From: Vesta saturnalis
Taxonomy: Eukaryota; Arthropoda; Insecta; Coleoptera; Lampyridae
Direction of reading: 5' to 3'
Length of the DNA: 64,000 bases
Assembly (NCBI GenBank): GCA_036346205.1
Contig: JARFJB010000003.1
Location: 666,001 to 730,000 of the forward strand
Shown here piece by piece: positions 44,342 through 56,449 of the stretch. The notes below the pieces were generated by a model, which saw only the letters and a list, made by a program, of their open reading frames with translations, did no database searches and had not been told where the DNA came from. The stretch's first letter is position 1. Each line of letters opens with the position of its first letter. The position numbers were made by a program, and so were the translations under genes.

Positions 44342-45507
44342 AAGTGTCATTTTTTACTAGAATTTTCAAATAATCTCAAAACATATGACAAGTACTTTTC
44401 TCTCTAGAATCCAAATGTCCATTAAAATACAGAAGGTTACGTTCTGATACGGTGGACATCCGGTATGATCAAAAATTTAATCGTTTTGAAAATATTTTAG
44501 TACGAAATATTTTATTTTTCTCTGTAGAGTCCAAATGTCCATTAAAATATAGAAGGTTACGTTCCGGTACGGTGGCCATCCGATAGAATCAAAAGTTTAA
44601 TCGTTTTGAAAATATTTTAGTCGAATGGCTCTCACCGACATTAGTATACTAGAGTTTCAAACTTTCTCGTAAATCATTAGTTCAGTTCAATTATATAACA
44701 TATTGGATTCACATGACATGCCCTTACTACGGGTTTAAAGCAATCAAGAATGTTATGTTATTCAAAAGCATTTTTTGAATACGAATTACAAAACTTAAAA
44801 TGATCTGCACTGTAATTTGTATTGAACACATACATACTGGGGGGTACAAGAGCCTGGAACAAAATTCATAATTTCCAAAATAATTATTTTTGGAAAAATC
44901 TCTCGCACATGTCGCTTTTTATTTTTTGTTGGGACACATTTTAGCATAAAAAAATTTACCAAACATTCATATCCCCAATTTTAAAATAATAGATTAAGGT
45001 ATAACAAAATGGCGACCTTTTAAATGTGTCATTTTTTTCCTTTCTGGAACATCTCCGGTGATCATTAGCTGATTTATCATACGTTTGATTACTTTGTTAC
45101 AGAAATAAAATTTGGTTTTGAAATTCAAAAGTGTTTTTTGTTAATTTGTTATGGGTTCCAGAAAGGAAAAAAGTGACGCTATTTGTTATACCTTAACCAA
45201 TTGTTTTACAATTTGGCATTTGAATTCCCATTGTTAAGAGTTTCCAACGATGTGCCGCATGACCTCCCTTTCCATTTAAATTTTTTACAAAATGACGTGA
45301 CCGCCATCTTGAGTTTTTGGTAAACATTTTTATGCTAAAATATGTCCAACAAAAATAAAAATCGATCTGTGAGATTTTTCCAAAATAATTATTTTGAAAT
45401 TATAAATTTTGTTCCAAATTTTGGACCACCCTGTATATTTAAATGTTAACATATCTTTGTATTGAATAAACTGTATTCACATTCATTTCTTGTACTTTTA
45501 CGTTTTT
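44342..45507 (+). repeat. 1.17 kb direct repeat, copy 1
   Basis: Nearly identical to 46878-48047, from AAGTGTCATTTTTTACTAGA to TTCATTTCTTGTACTTT. It contains two tandem 120-bp subunits (starting near 44401 and 44520, each with TCCAAATGTCCATTAAAATA and AGAAGGTTACGTTC), followed by the small MITE at 44835. Point differences and homopolymer indels separate the copies. Confidence 0.92.
44835..45435. mobile_element. MITE with about 120-bp inverted repeats, copy 1
   Basis: The left arm CTGGAACAAAATTCATAATT TCC..AATAATTATTTTTGG is mirrored at 45370-45425. GGGACACATTTTAGCATAAA (about 44930) is mirrored at 45333-45350. The outer ends are TACTGGGGGG and CCACCCTGTA, a decayed TA-CAGGGTGG pair. There is also an internal inverted pair around TTTCCTTTCTGGAAC (45048) and GTTCCAGAAAGGAAA (45152). 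Non-coding and about 600 bp. Confidence 0.85.
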
Positions 45508-46044
45508 TACAAATTTAAGCTACTTTCCGCTTATGATGTCATAATTATACCGTATGATTTAATTTTTCTGAATAAAATCAAAAATACTGGTATTATTACA
45601 AATTGCGCCCTCTAACAATTTTATTATGAGGTATCGCGTACCAATGGATGCGACAGTTAAAAGTACTTACCTTTTTCTTCTAAACAAGCCTAGGTTTACT
45701 ACAATCGGATAAGTCGTTTAAAAATAACAGCGATTTAAATGATTACACATTCAATAGCTTCCCCCACTCTTATTGAGGTCGGTACGCCAATGAGCCTTAG
45801 ACCAAAATGATGCAGAATTGTCTAAGCTTTCTAACGATGTTACCAAAGGTATGCCTTGATGTGGGAATTTTCGGAGAAATTTATAATTTTATTTTTAATT
45901 TTCAATTGCGCTTGCGATGAATTACGGAACTTAAAATAATTTCCAGGATTTTCTCGTGGACTTTTATAATGAATTTTTTCTCCACTTTTTATGTCCACTA
46001 GTTTCTGAAATATGGCCGGTGGCCAGCCTTAATGAAACACCCTG
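45508..46044. other. Likely fragment of a DNA transposon ending in AAACACCCTGTA
   Basis: The right end at about 46024-46036 reads GAAACACCCTGTATA, the complement of the TA-CAGGGTGTTTC end seen at 5508. Text such as CTACAATCGGATAAGTCG and CTTTCTAACGATGTTACC is typical of non-coding MITE bodies. No left end was identified. Confidence 0.5.
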
Positions 46045-46046
46045 TA

Positions 46047-46105
<59 letters not shown>
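46045..46105. repeat. (TA)n microsatellite
   Basis: About 60 bp of AT repeats between the CAGGGT-type end and repeat copy 2. Confidence 0.95.
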
Positions 46106-46107
<2 letters not shown>

Positions 46108-46129
46108 TTCTTAACTGAAACTTGTTATA

Positions 46130-46566
46130 CTTTACATGCTGTTTTGATGTGATGTTTTAATATTGTAACGTACTCAACTTTTTTGCAATCGTATCAGAGT
46201 GGCAGAAATTAATCAAAAAAAAAAAATGACGTTGCCATTAAAAAAAATTGATCAACAGTTTTTCAATAAAACCTTAAATAACAAAACTGAATGTTGCAAT
46301 CAGTATAATGAAATGAATCTATTTTATAATTACACTCACTTTTTGAAACGTAACATAACTACCATGCACAAAATTTAATAACCATGGAATGCAAAAATGC
46401 ATAGTCTTATTGTTTTATTCTACAAATTCTTAATAAATTCAATTATTTCTTTTATTTTTGTTATCTATTGTTTCTACCAATACATACTGCAATAATAAAA
46501 AAAATAGGTATGAATGTTTAACATTTAGAGTAACATACTGTATATTATGAACGCATAAACGAAATG
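46130..46566 (+). repeat. Dispersed repeat, copy 2 (of 42373-42861)
   Basis: Same sequence and orientation as 42373-42861. It stops abruptly at GAACGCATAAACGAAAT, exactly where the 44-bp palindrome begins, whereas copy 1 continues past this point. Confidence 0.9.
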
Positions 46567-46610
46567 CATCGTTTACTAAAAATGCCTCGAGGCATTTTTA
46601 GTAAACGATG
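46567..46610. repeat. Perfect 44-bp palindrome
   Basis: CATCGTTTACTAAAAATGCC-TC is followed without spacer by its exact reverse complement. After one mismatch at each outer side, five more base pairs match (GAAAT/ATTTC). It marks the junction between repeat copy 2 on the left and an inverted copy of 44165-44330 on the right. Confidence 0.95.
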
Positions 46611-46877
46611 AATTTCTAATACAATTTAAATAGTTCGTAGGAAAACCGGAGGGTAAGGGAGACTAATTAAATTTTTCTCGTTTTTTTCTATTAAAGGTGC
46701 TCGAAAAAATGTTTATATAGATATCAAAGATTGATTTAGAATTGCTTAACTTTTGGCTTATATACATTTTCCAAATATAAAAAAAAAAGACTTAAGTCAT
46801 TTTACCGGTAATTTAAATAATTTTAAAACCGTTAAAGTTAAGCATATCACATGTTATTCGAAATATTTGTATTTTTC
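46588..46877 (-). repeat. Inverted copy of the 44.1-44.3 kb block
   Basis: The minus strand reads GATTTAGAATTGC-like words as in 44165-44330: TTTTTCGAGCACC, TTAGTCTCC, CGAACTATTTAAATTGTATT, AGAAATTCATCGTTTACTAA. The block continues into a piece related to the 14.8 kb arm (TTACCGGTAATTTAAATAAT). Confidence 0.8.
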
Positions 46878-48047
46878 AAGTGTCATTTTTTACTAGAATT
46901 TTCAAATAATATCAAAACATATGACAAGTACTTTTCTCTCTAGAATCCAAATGTCCATTAAAATACAGAAGGTTACGTTCCGATACGGTGGACATCCGGT
47001 ATGATCAAAAATTTAATCGTTTTGAAAATATTTTAGTACGAAATATTTTATTTTTCTCTCCAGAGTCCAAATGTCCATTAAAATATAGAAGGTTACGTTC
47101 CGGTACGGTGGCCATCCGTTATAATCAAAAGTTTAATCATTTTGAAAATATTTTAGTCGAATGGCTATCACCGACATTAGTATACTAGGAGTTTCAAACT
47201 TTCTCGTAAATCATTAGTTCAGTTCAATTATATAACATATTGGATTCACATGACATGCCCTTGCTACGGGTTTAAAGCAATCAAGAATGTTATGTTATTC
47301 AAAAGCATTGTTTGAATACGAATTACAAAACTTAAAATGATCTGCACTGCAATTTGTATTGAACACATACATACTGGGGGGTACAAGACCCTGGAACAAA
47401 ATTCATAATTTCCAAAATAATTATTTTTGGAAAAATCTCTCGCACATGTCGCTTTTTATTTTTTGTTGGGACACATTTTAGCATAAAAAAATTTACCAAA
47501 CATTCATATCCCCAATATTAAAATAATAAATTAACGTATAACAAAATGGCGACCTTTTAAATGTGTCATTTTTTTCCTTTCTGGAACATCTCCGGTGATC
47601 ATTAGCTAATTTATCATACGTTTGATTACTTTGTTACAGAAATAAAATTTGTTTTTGAAATTCAAAAGTGTTTTTCTTAATTTGTTATGGGTTCCAGAAA
47701 GGAAAAAAGTGACGCTATTTTGTTATACCTTAACCAATTGTTTTACAATTTGGCATTTGAATTCCCATTGTTAAGAGCTTTCCAACGATGTGCCGCATGA
47801 CCTCCCTTTCCATTTAAATTTTTTTTACAAAATGACGCGTGACCGCCATCTTGAGTTTTTGGTAAACATTTTTATGCTAAAATATGTCCAACAAAAAATA
47901 AAAATCGACCTGTGTGAGAGATTTTTCCAAAAATAATTATTTTGGAAATTATGAATTTTGTTCCACCACCCTGTATATTTAAATGTTAACATATCTTTGT
48001 ATTGAATAAACTGTATTTACATTCATTTCTTGTACTTTTTACGTTTT
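46878..48047 (+). repeat. 1.17 kb direct repeat, copy 2
   Basis: Same content and order as 44342-45507: two 120-bp subunits (from about 46935 and 47056), the linking AT-rich part and the embedded MITE at 47372-47975. Some of its runs are longer and cleaner than in copy 1, for example the right MITE arm. Confidence 0.92.
47372..47975. mobile_element. MITE with about 120-bp inverted repeats, copy 2
   Basis: Twin of 44835-45435. The right arm is better kept (GTGTGAGAGATTTTTCCAAA, ATAATTATTTTGGAAATTAT, TTTTGTTCCACCACCCTGTA), confirming the CAGGGTGG-type end. Confidence 0.88.
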
Positions 48048-48318
48048 AAATTTTAAAGCAATTATTAAAAATATTTTTTACAACTGAATATGTTATATTT
48101 TAAAGTTTTTTGATCTGTATTCAACAAACATTATTTAATGTCAACATTTATTTGTATGCAACGAGAAAAGAATTTTTGATAATTCAATATTTTTAAAATT
48201 TTCAACATTCGTGATTTCTTTAAATCCGTGGAAAATGCATGACAAATATGTCACATAACTTCCATATATGTTTATTACAAACAATATGTAAATAAATATT
48301 TGAAAATATTTTTTAGTA

Positions 48319-50670
48319 GAGCAAACGCCAAATACGAAGACACCTGCGCAGAAACCGAATATTGCATTAAAAAGAAATGGAATAATGACATGAGTGAGAA
48401 GTAGATATTATGTTCCGCCAACAAAATGTAGTGTTGTTTATTGTTTTCTAACCTCATTTTTCGTGCACGTTTTTATCAATTGTAAACAGTTTTTTTCAAA
48501 ACTCTTTCCGTTTTAGCACTTTTTATTTACAAGTAAGTTGTATTTGTAAGCCACAGTAATATGTATTAATATAATATATTGATTTAGTTCGTTGTTTATA
48601 ATGGGTGATGCGAGTACAACGTCTGATAGTACATCAAACATTCCAGCAAAGAAGCGGCGTGTCTTATCGCAAGATGCCCGCGAAATTATTTGGAATGTTT
48701 ATCAGTTTCATAAAAATATGAATGAATGTATGTCATTATTGTATGACTAACATCTGTCAGTTTTTTTACGATTACATTTCTTTACAGTTCTTGATATCGT
48801 TGTGAAAGCAACTGGAGTATTTAAAAGTACCGTCGTTAGAATTATTAGAGAAGGGAGTGCAATTCAACGTGGTGAAATAGAATCGTTCAAGACTTCTAAT
48901 AAAAGAATGAAACCGCACCAAGATCATCTGTGGATAATTGTGGGGAACAAGTCATTCGACGCATTGTACACAATTTTCATGTCAGGGAGAAACGACGACC
49001 AACCATGGTTTCTCTGGGAAGGAAACGTATTTAAGATTATTAAATAAAATAGGTTTTAAATGGACGAAAACCGTTGACAATCGTAAATGTTTAATGGAAC
49101 GATACGATATACGATCTTCACGTTATGCTTATATACGAGCAATAACAAAGTATCGAAGAGCAGGGTGACCCATTGTGTATACAGATGAAACATATATACA
49201 TGCATCGCATACAACGCCACATTCCTGGGTAAATGATTCCAACGAAGGTTTAAAATGTCCAATCGGTAAAGGTCAACGTCTTATAATAGTACATGCTGGT
49301 GGTGAAATGGGATTTATCAATAATGCCCTATTAGTTTTTAAATCGGGCTCAAAAACAGGTGATTATCACGACGATATGAATTTTATTAATTATAAACGAT
49401 GGATTGAGCACCAGTTATTACCGAATTTGCTCGAAAAGTCAGTTATTGTTATGGATAATGCAAGTTATCACAACACTTTAGCAGTTAAACATCCTACTGT
49501 TAGCAGTAAAAAAATGGAAATGATAACTTGGTTACAAGAACGAGGGATCGTACATGATGAATCCCAAACAAAAGTGGAGCTGTATGATTTAATAAAATGT
49601 AATAAACCGAGCTACACGGAATATTCAATTCATGCTATATTTGCGAAAGATGGTCGCTCTACACGTCGACTACCTCCATACCACCCGGAGCTAAATCCAA
49701 TAGAAAAAATATGGGCCATTGTAAAAGCTTGGGTGGCATCGAGAAACACAACTTTTAAATTAGCCGATGTTGAAAAACTAACTCGTGAAAAGTGTTCGAT
49801 GGATTTGGAGAACCACTGGAAAGAAGTGTGCCGTCATGTTAAAGAAATTGAAGAGAATACATTAATAAAGAGCATATTATGGATGTCGTTTGTGAGGAAT
49901 TGATTATACGTAGGAGTGGAGACTCGTCGGATGAATCTAATTTTATATCAGATTATGATAATGAAGAAATAAGTGTAGAGTAATTGTGTAATATTTATAT
50001 TGTTAATTTCACATTGCACATGTGTTGTTCATGTTCTAGATATGTTTCTAAGGAATTTTAACTTCTTAAGCACTTTTTAAACACTTACTCTATGATCTAC
50101 CAACATAACGTCTTCGTACCATAACCCTTTTTATAGTTCGCAGAGTTTTTATGCATTGTACCAATTATTATACATGTTCTACACATTAGAATTATTGTAC
50201 TTCATGTAATCTGTTATGTGTTTAATTGCTTAATTATATTGATTTATATGTGAAATTTCTTATTTATCTTTAACACACTAATATGTATCGTGTCGACCTT
50301 TTTAACATGCTACTGCCATAGCTCAATGCTTTTATGAATACAACATCATTGTGCAAACCCCATAAAACCTGCTTTGTCATATAAAAACCATCTGTTTATA
50401 TTCGTATACCTACTATATTTATTTTCCTCCCCTTTATGAACAAGTAACATAACCTTATATTTCACTTTTCACAATTAAATAAATGGTTTTTTTTATTTAA
50501 ATTGTCCTAATTATAAAATATAAACATCATAATTAAGAGGTTATTAACTAAAAAATGTACAAAACGTAACTTTTACTTTTCTTAAAAAAAACTAATATTT
50601 TCCTGTTGAATGGTACACGGTCACGTGATTTTTTCGCGCAGCTTGGTGTCTTCGTATTTGGCGTTTAGTC
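48319..50670 (+). mobile_element. Sailor-like (DD82E) IS630-Tc1-mariner transposon
   Basis: The terminal repeats are GAGCAAACGCCAAATACGAA-GACACC at 48319 and its near-exact complement ending at 50670 (GGTGTCTTCGTATTTGGCG). A TGCGC word follows inside each, and TA flanks both ends. The 2.35 kb body carries a plus-strand transposase with a second-Asp to Glu spacing of 82 residues, the signature of the Sailor family. The structure is complete but the gene is broken. Confidence 0.88.
48601..49983 (+). pseudogene. DD82E transposase with an N-terminal 60-bp intron
   Basis: MGDASTTSDSTSNIPAKKRR then VLSQDAREIIWNVYQFHKNM leads into a GT-AG intron at 48728-48787. Joining gives NEFLDIVVKATGVFKSTVVR, a helix-turn-helix. 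Frames change near 48930 and 49015 (GEQVIRRIVHNFHVREKRRP lies in a third frame), and TGA at 49166-49168 replaces an Arg in RRAG-PIVYTDETYIHAS. The DDE domain then runs intact: YTDET (first Asp), VIVMDNASYHN (second Asp), LPPYHPELNPIEKIW (Glu), with 82 residues between the last two. A frameshift near 49875 hides the native acidic tail SGDSSDESNFISDYDNEEIS, ending at the TAA at 49981-49983. Inactive but quite well kept. Confidence 0.88.
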
Positions 50671-50749
50671 TAATGATCTGCAGAGATATATGTAATTTAG
50701 ATTAATTCATTATTGTGTTGAAGACACAAGTCTCAGAGATGACAAAGAA

Positions 50750-51480
50750 AGCATTTTTAAATTTAAAATCAATCTTTCAAAATCGACATAGCAATGGCAA
50801 GATTTAAAAAGCATTCTATGTGAGTGACTTGTCCTCTCGCAGTTTAATTACTGTGATGCTTTTTATGGACCGTGTTTAGATGCTATTGACAAATAAAGAA
50901 TTAAAAAAATTCAGAATTCCCGTCTACGTTTGATTTATGGTGTAAGGAAGTATGAGCACATCTCATACAAATTAATAGATATACAATGGTTAAACATAGA
51001 AAATAGAAGATCTACGCACTCTGTTACTTTGTACCATAAAATAATTACTGGCAAAATACCACCGTGCCTCTACGAAACAGTGCTAACACTAGATTTTATT
51101 CCTTAATCACCCCACCTCTACACAAAACATCACATTATAAACGCTCATTTAGTTACAATATCGTCAACGTATACAATTCACTACCAGACTACATTGCAAA
51201 AAACTAACTTCAAACCAGTTTAAAAAGTATATCCACCGTCTCATACTTGACCGTCAAATGTTGCAGTAAAAATAATGTTGAGAACTCACTCATAGTTCAC
51301 CAGCCACGCATTCTAATTCTAATTCTTGTTCGTCATTTATATTAAAATTTCCATAGACTGTGACCACCATTATTAGATTTATGCACATACGTTTTCTTTT
51401 TTTTTTCTTTTCTAAACCGTTGTCTTCTGTTCATAACTTTACATTGTAAATAGAATGGGTTAAGTGGAAGAGCAGAAGTA
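50750..51480 (+). pseudogene. 3' end of a non-LTR retrotransposon
   Basis: In shifting frames, 50890-51265 reads like the C-terminus of insect non-LTR reverse transcriptases: R.RLIYGVRKYEHISYKLID, IQWLNIENRRSTHSVTLYHK, IITGKIPPCLYE, YNIVNVYNSLPDYIAK and KFKKYIHRLILDRQMLQ before a TAA at about 51270. A 3' UTR with a T-rich tract (51390-51413) and ATGGGTTAAGTGGAAGAGC follows. It is 5'-truncated, as is usual for dead-on-arrival copies. Confidence 0.7.
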
Positions 51481-54405
51481 GTGACTTATGTTGCTACAAA
51501 CTAAATTTCGCCCAGTTGCTTACATGCGCATACATACTTATATATGTAAATTTATACATTTCCATGTAACAGCGCGCATTGAACTAATAAAATGCATTAT
51601 TATATTGGACTTTGGTACAATGTATGATTCATACTTGGCCTTGAACTTGTGCTGGGAAAAATCTGATTTGCGTAAATATTTTTTTAACATTTGATTATTT
51701 TAGTGTGAAGCTGAATACGTATTTAAAAGGTTTATCACTTTCGCTTAATTTTTAAGATTCTAAAATTTTGTATTTCACTGAACTGAAAATTGATGGGTTC
51801 AGCAAAAATCTTGTAAATGGGAATGATGAACAAGTACTTTGAGCTTATATTTAAAATTTTTATTCGATAAATTATATTGTCAATTAGTCTTGTCATTTCG
51901 AATCTGTCATAATTTTAGTGTATTATCGGAACCACTAAGTGGTAAGCGGCGGAGCTTAGCTCAACGAACATGCCGATATGTACCTCGGTTTATGAGTTTT
52001 GCAAAATAAATGATTATGCCGCCAAAGTTGAATATTTGTTTTAAATCTTAAATAAATCGAGTGAGGCTTGTTTAGTTACTAGATTTTTATAATTATTTTG
52101 TGTATCTTCGTTCTATGTTGCCGCATTTAAACTTTTTTCTAGAAGAGCATTTACACATACAAAAACCTTGTTTAAGAAACACTTTGGCCTCACTTTGTCA
52201 TAAAAAATAAGTAAACAATGACTGTGAAATGTGTGGTGGTGCACTAGACTAGAATAAATGTTGGTAAGCATAAGCCTATTTATTAGCAATGATAGACACC
52301 ATAAACTTTCTGAAATAAAACTAAAAGTTCAAAAAGGGAGCTGAAAGAATATTTTAATTTTTGGTTTATTCAATAACAAAAATTAACGTAAACTTTCGAT
52401 ATTACATAATGAACTCGAATTAAGAGCTTACTACACCGAATATTAATTTAGAAAATGAGATAAGATCGTTAATCTCAAGGGTATACGTACTCATGTAACT
52501 AAAAAGTGAGTAAGTAATTTTATCTCAAACAAACCGACCTTCATGCGTAACTGTCTGAATTTAAAGTTAATAATAAAGAAAAGTAAACGCTCATAGCACA
52601 AAGTACCTACCCTAAATCAGAGATAAATACTTATTCAAATATAATATGGAATTTAGATTCAAGTTCTTTATACAGAAATCTAAACACGATGACTAAAGGT
52701 GACACCGAAAACAAATTTAGCGATATAAGAGTCACAGTTATATTTTGTCAATGTAAACTGACAGTTAAAACCAAACAAGTAACTAATGGCTTAAAGTTAA
52801 TAAATGTAGAATACGCAAATAAGTAAATTACAATATTTTACATAACATGCAACTGGCACGAATAATCAAATAATTCAACCGAAGCAACTATAGTCAATAT
52901 ATGAACCATACAATTTCCACTGGTGCAAACCGACACTAGAGTGGTGTTATGTACTCAGTTAACCATGTAATTTTTAGTAACAACTGTACAATGTATTCTT
53001 CAAAGGTATCAAACAAAGATTTTATTATAGTGTTGATATTGTTCGTGGTAAAAGTAATGGGAAAGGAACAGTACAGAAAAAGTCCACATTGAGATCAGAT
53101 GTTACAAAGAAAAATTTTACTTCTGAAACAAGCTGGTTGAAAAGGGAATGAATAGTAATCCTTTATTGAATGAATACCTTAGATGTATCCCAAAGTAATT
53201 TAGGTTGTTTAATTAATATTAACCGCAAAAACGTTCAAGCACGTGTTTTTCAAGTAACCTGTTTATTTACATTCAAAATCATGAAAAACTCCGGTTATAT
53301 GAAGTTTTGCAGAAAAAAGAAAATCATTTCAACGCTTTACTGAAGAAATTTGTTGCTGAACGCTAACTGGATATTATGGGTAAATTTGGTACATTGAAAT
53401 ACTACGTATTTTTACATATTTGAATTCTACAGGTCAAAATATATCTAGACGTAAAAAAAAATATTTTTGAAATTTACATCTTAGAACCATGCAAAAATGA
53501 ATACATTTGATTATAATTATCCACACAAATAAGAACGTTATCACTTACACTTTCTTGGATGTGATTCACAAAATAAAATTTTGGGTTTCTTAAAAATAAT
53601 TTTTTAAACAGAAACGATACGGGCCATTTTTACAATCAGAAAATTTAATGACGCACCCAAAAGCGTGCGTCATGTACGGATACGGTAATATAATACAATA
53701 TTTAATACGCACTAATACCTAATACCGTACCCTGATTGAATAATTTTCAAAAACCGAGATTGAATTATAATCTATTTTGTGAAACACGCACGAAAAATGC
53801 ACGTGATACAATTATTATTTTTAGGGATAATTCAAATCAAACATGTTTGCATTGCTTTTACTGTCACGTGAACTTTTTTTTAATATTAGTATATTAAGAT
53901 ATCTAGAATGTTTCCGTTTATACTACTGCTATCGTCATTTTGTTAAAAGGAAATGGATTCGTTTCGAGAATTAGATTGCTTTGTTGCTGTAAAGAATTTA
54001 AGAAACATAACATTAAGTGTTTTCGGCTTGATTTATTTTGTTGCTGAAATAAATCTTGCAGCACGTTATGTAGTTCTGAGTACTTTCTAGTTTATCAGTT
54101 CATTTATGGATAAAGTTGTTATTGGGGAAAGTATCAAGATTTATTTGGGACAATGGGGTTTGTTATTGAAAAACAGAATGTTTATCTCAATTCTAGTCAT
54201 CGGGTTTTTGACAGACACACGTGAAGTTTGTTTTCCTCGTGAGAAGCATCCAGTTTGTAGATTGTACAAAACATTTTTATTGGTAATGGAATGACGTGAT
54301 TTTGGGAATAGCGGGTAAAGTGTTTTCGTTTTTGATGTTTTTAGTTAACCTGTACGAGACAGTAAACAAAGGTGCTCGAGAGCATTTGGGTTAGTTGTAA
54401 TGTAA
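51481..54405. other. AT-rich interval without recognisable gene
   Basis: About 2.9 kb with only short unsupported open frames. No repeat or transposon protein sense was seen. Confidence 0.45.
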
Positions 54406-54479
54406 AAAGTGCGCGCGTATACCTATTAATTACACTCATGGTAAAGTGCGCGCGTATACCTATTAATTACACTCATGGT
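54406..54479 (+). repeat. Perfect 37-bp tandem duplication
   Basis: The unit AAAGTGCGCGCGTATACCTA-TTAATTACACTCATGGT occurs twice with no difference and no spacer. The GTGCGCGCGTATAC core alternates purine and pyrimidine. Confidence 0.97.
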
Positions 54480-55782
54480 ATCTTGAAGATATCGTAAAGA
54501 AGCTAACCTTTCATTGTTTGTGGATTTAGCTAGTGTTCAATCACCCCGGGGAAATTTTATTTTAGTACTTCAGGTTCATTTGGACTGTTTACGATGTTAG
54601 CGGATTTAAATATTGGTAGATATCGTATGTTGGTGAATCGTTTATGGAAGAATTTATGCTTTCTACGTGGCCAGTATGATGATATTTAGGATAATTAAAA
54701 TTAAGATTATTTGATTTTGGAATTTGAACTTGCAAGCTTCAACCAAATAGTTTCATTTATTATTGAAATTTTAAGGAAGAAAAATTGCGCACCACTTCCT
54801 TTTAGAAGCGAATTTATTCATTTTTGATTTTAAAATAATTGTACATATTACCCATTAAATATTATTTGTTTTATTATAGTATACAGTGTTAATAAACTGT
54901 AAGCGTATTATTTCATTATCGGATGCAACATTACTTGTGATTTTCACAACACTATCATTTACGGTTCACATACATTAGTAGGCAACAATAACCCTGTTTA
55001 TTTTTTTGTTGCTAACAGTTTGATAGTAATATCTCAAATTATATAGCCTTGCAGTTACGACGAATTTTTATTATTTGTTTATAATTTTGACAAAAGCTTT
55101 TCACGTTGATTATTTAATGAGAGTTTTTAGCCTTTTTTCTGTTATTCTTAAGATTAAGATCTTTGGAAATAGAATTTCATTGATAAAATAAACGTAAAAT
55201 AAAATTGTTGTGATTATGTGCAGATGTTTTAAAACTTTTAAAGAGAGCACCAGTCCCGAATTACAACTTCTGATTTACCTGGCAAATGTTACGAAAGGTA
55301 AGCAAGTTTTTGTTTGGTTTTAACATTGCTGTGCAATACTAGCGTTCATCATTCTGCTAATGAATCTGCGATTTTTGATTTTAAACGTCATTTGATTTGC
55401 GATTTTCCCTGATTTGATTTATGTTATTCTAATCTCCGTACACGCGAAACACCACTGTATCCACCTCCAACCATTGAGCTATCGGTAATCACTTTCTTAC
55501 TTGTTGCATGCAAATTTCAAAAAAAAAAATTTGAAAATAAAAGAGTTGTTCAGAAATTTTTCGACACATTTGGACAGATTTTGTCCTTTAAAATCCAAAT
55601 ATGTAAAATACACAAAACCCGTTTTCGGGGAAACAGTCATTTTGCTTTGTGTGACAAAATATATCAAAATTATTCTCTAATATAACTATACTAAATTTCA
55701 CCAAATCTAAACAAAAATATGAAAAATATAAGCTGGTTTAATTCTAATAAACAACTCAAGACTTATGAGGTTAAATTATCTG

Positions 55783-55835
<53 letters not shown>

Positions 55836-56449
55836 CTTAATCATAATTATTATCATATTTCAGAAACTTCGCAATACCTTAAATTTAAAAAATTCATGTG
55901 GAACAAAAGAGTTTGTACAAAAATTAATAAAAAATATTTGTATTAAATATCAAACGTTAGGTTTAGTAAAAATAAAACATACAAATTGTTTAATATTACT
56001 TATTCGGTACTTTATGTAAATGAAATTGTAATTATATAATAAACTTCACAATACATAAAATTTATAAAAAATATTTAAATATTTACACGCTTTTATTTTA
56101 AACAATGCACCAATTTTGGAAAATTAAAACAATAATAAGAAAAAAAGGATTATTAAAAAAAATTGCAAAACTTATTTATAATTACAACAACCGAACGCAC
56201 ATTAAAAATTAAAATGAGTGCAAGTATTTTAATTAATTGTAATTTAAAATTAGTCCTTTACAACAATTTAACGATTATAAATATTAGAAACATTGTACTT
56301 AAAACAGAAAGTGATATTGATATTTTTCATAATTAAATGTTTAAGCATTAATTTGAGGTAATATTAATTAAATTTCGGAAGAAAGAGGACGGGGTACATC
56401 AAAATCAAAAAGTACATTTAGATAGATTAAGCCGTTCCCTCACTATTTA
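54480..56449. other. AT-rich interval; TA microsatellite inside
   Basis: A TA tract of about 46 bp lies at 55786-55832. An open frame at 54106-54294 just before and one at 55719-55946 through the tract have no features that support coding. Nothing else was recognised. Confidence 0.45.
55786..55832. repeat. (TA)n microsatellite
   Basis: Uninterrupted AT repeats of about 46 bp. Confidence 0.95.

Noticed and set aside
53641..53830. CACGTG- and GCACG-containing patch as a regulatory element
   Set aside because: Single short words with no repeat, promoter or gene nearby to support function.
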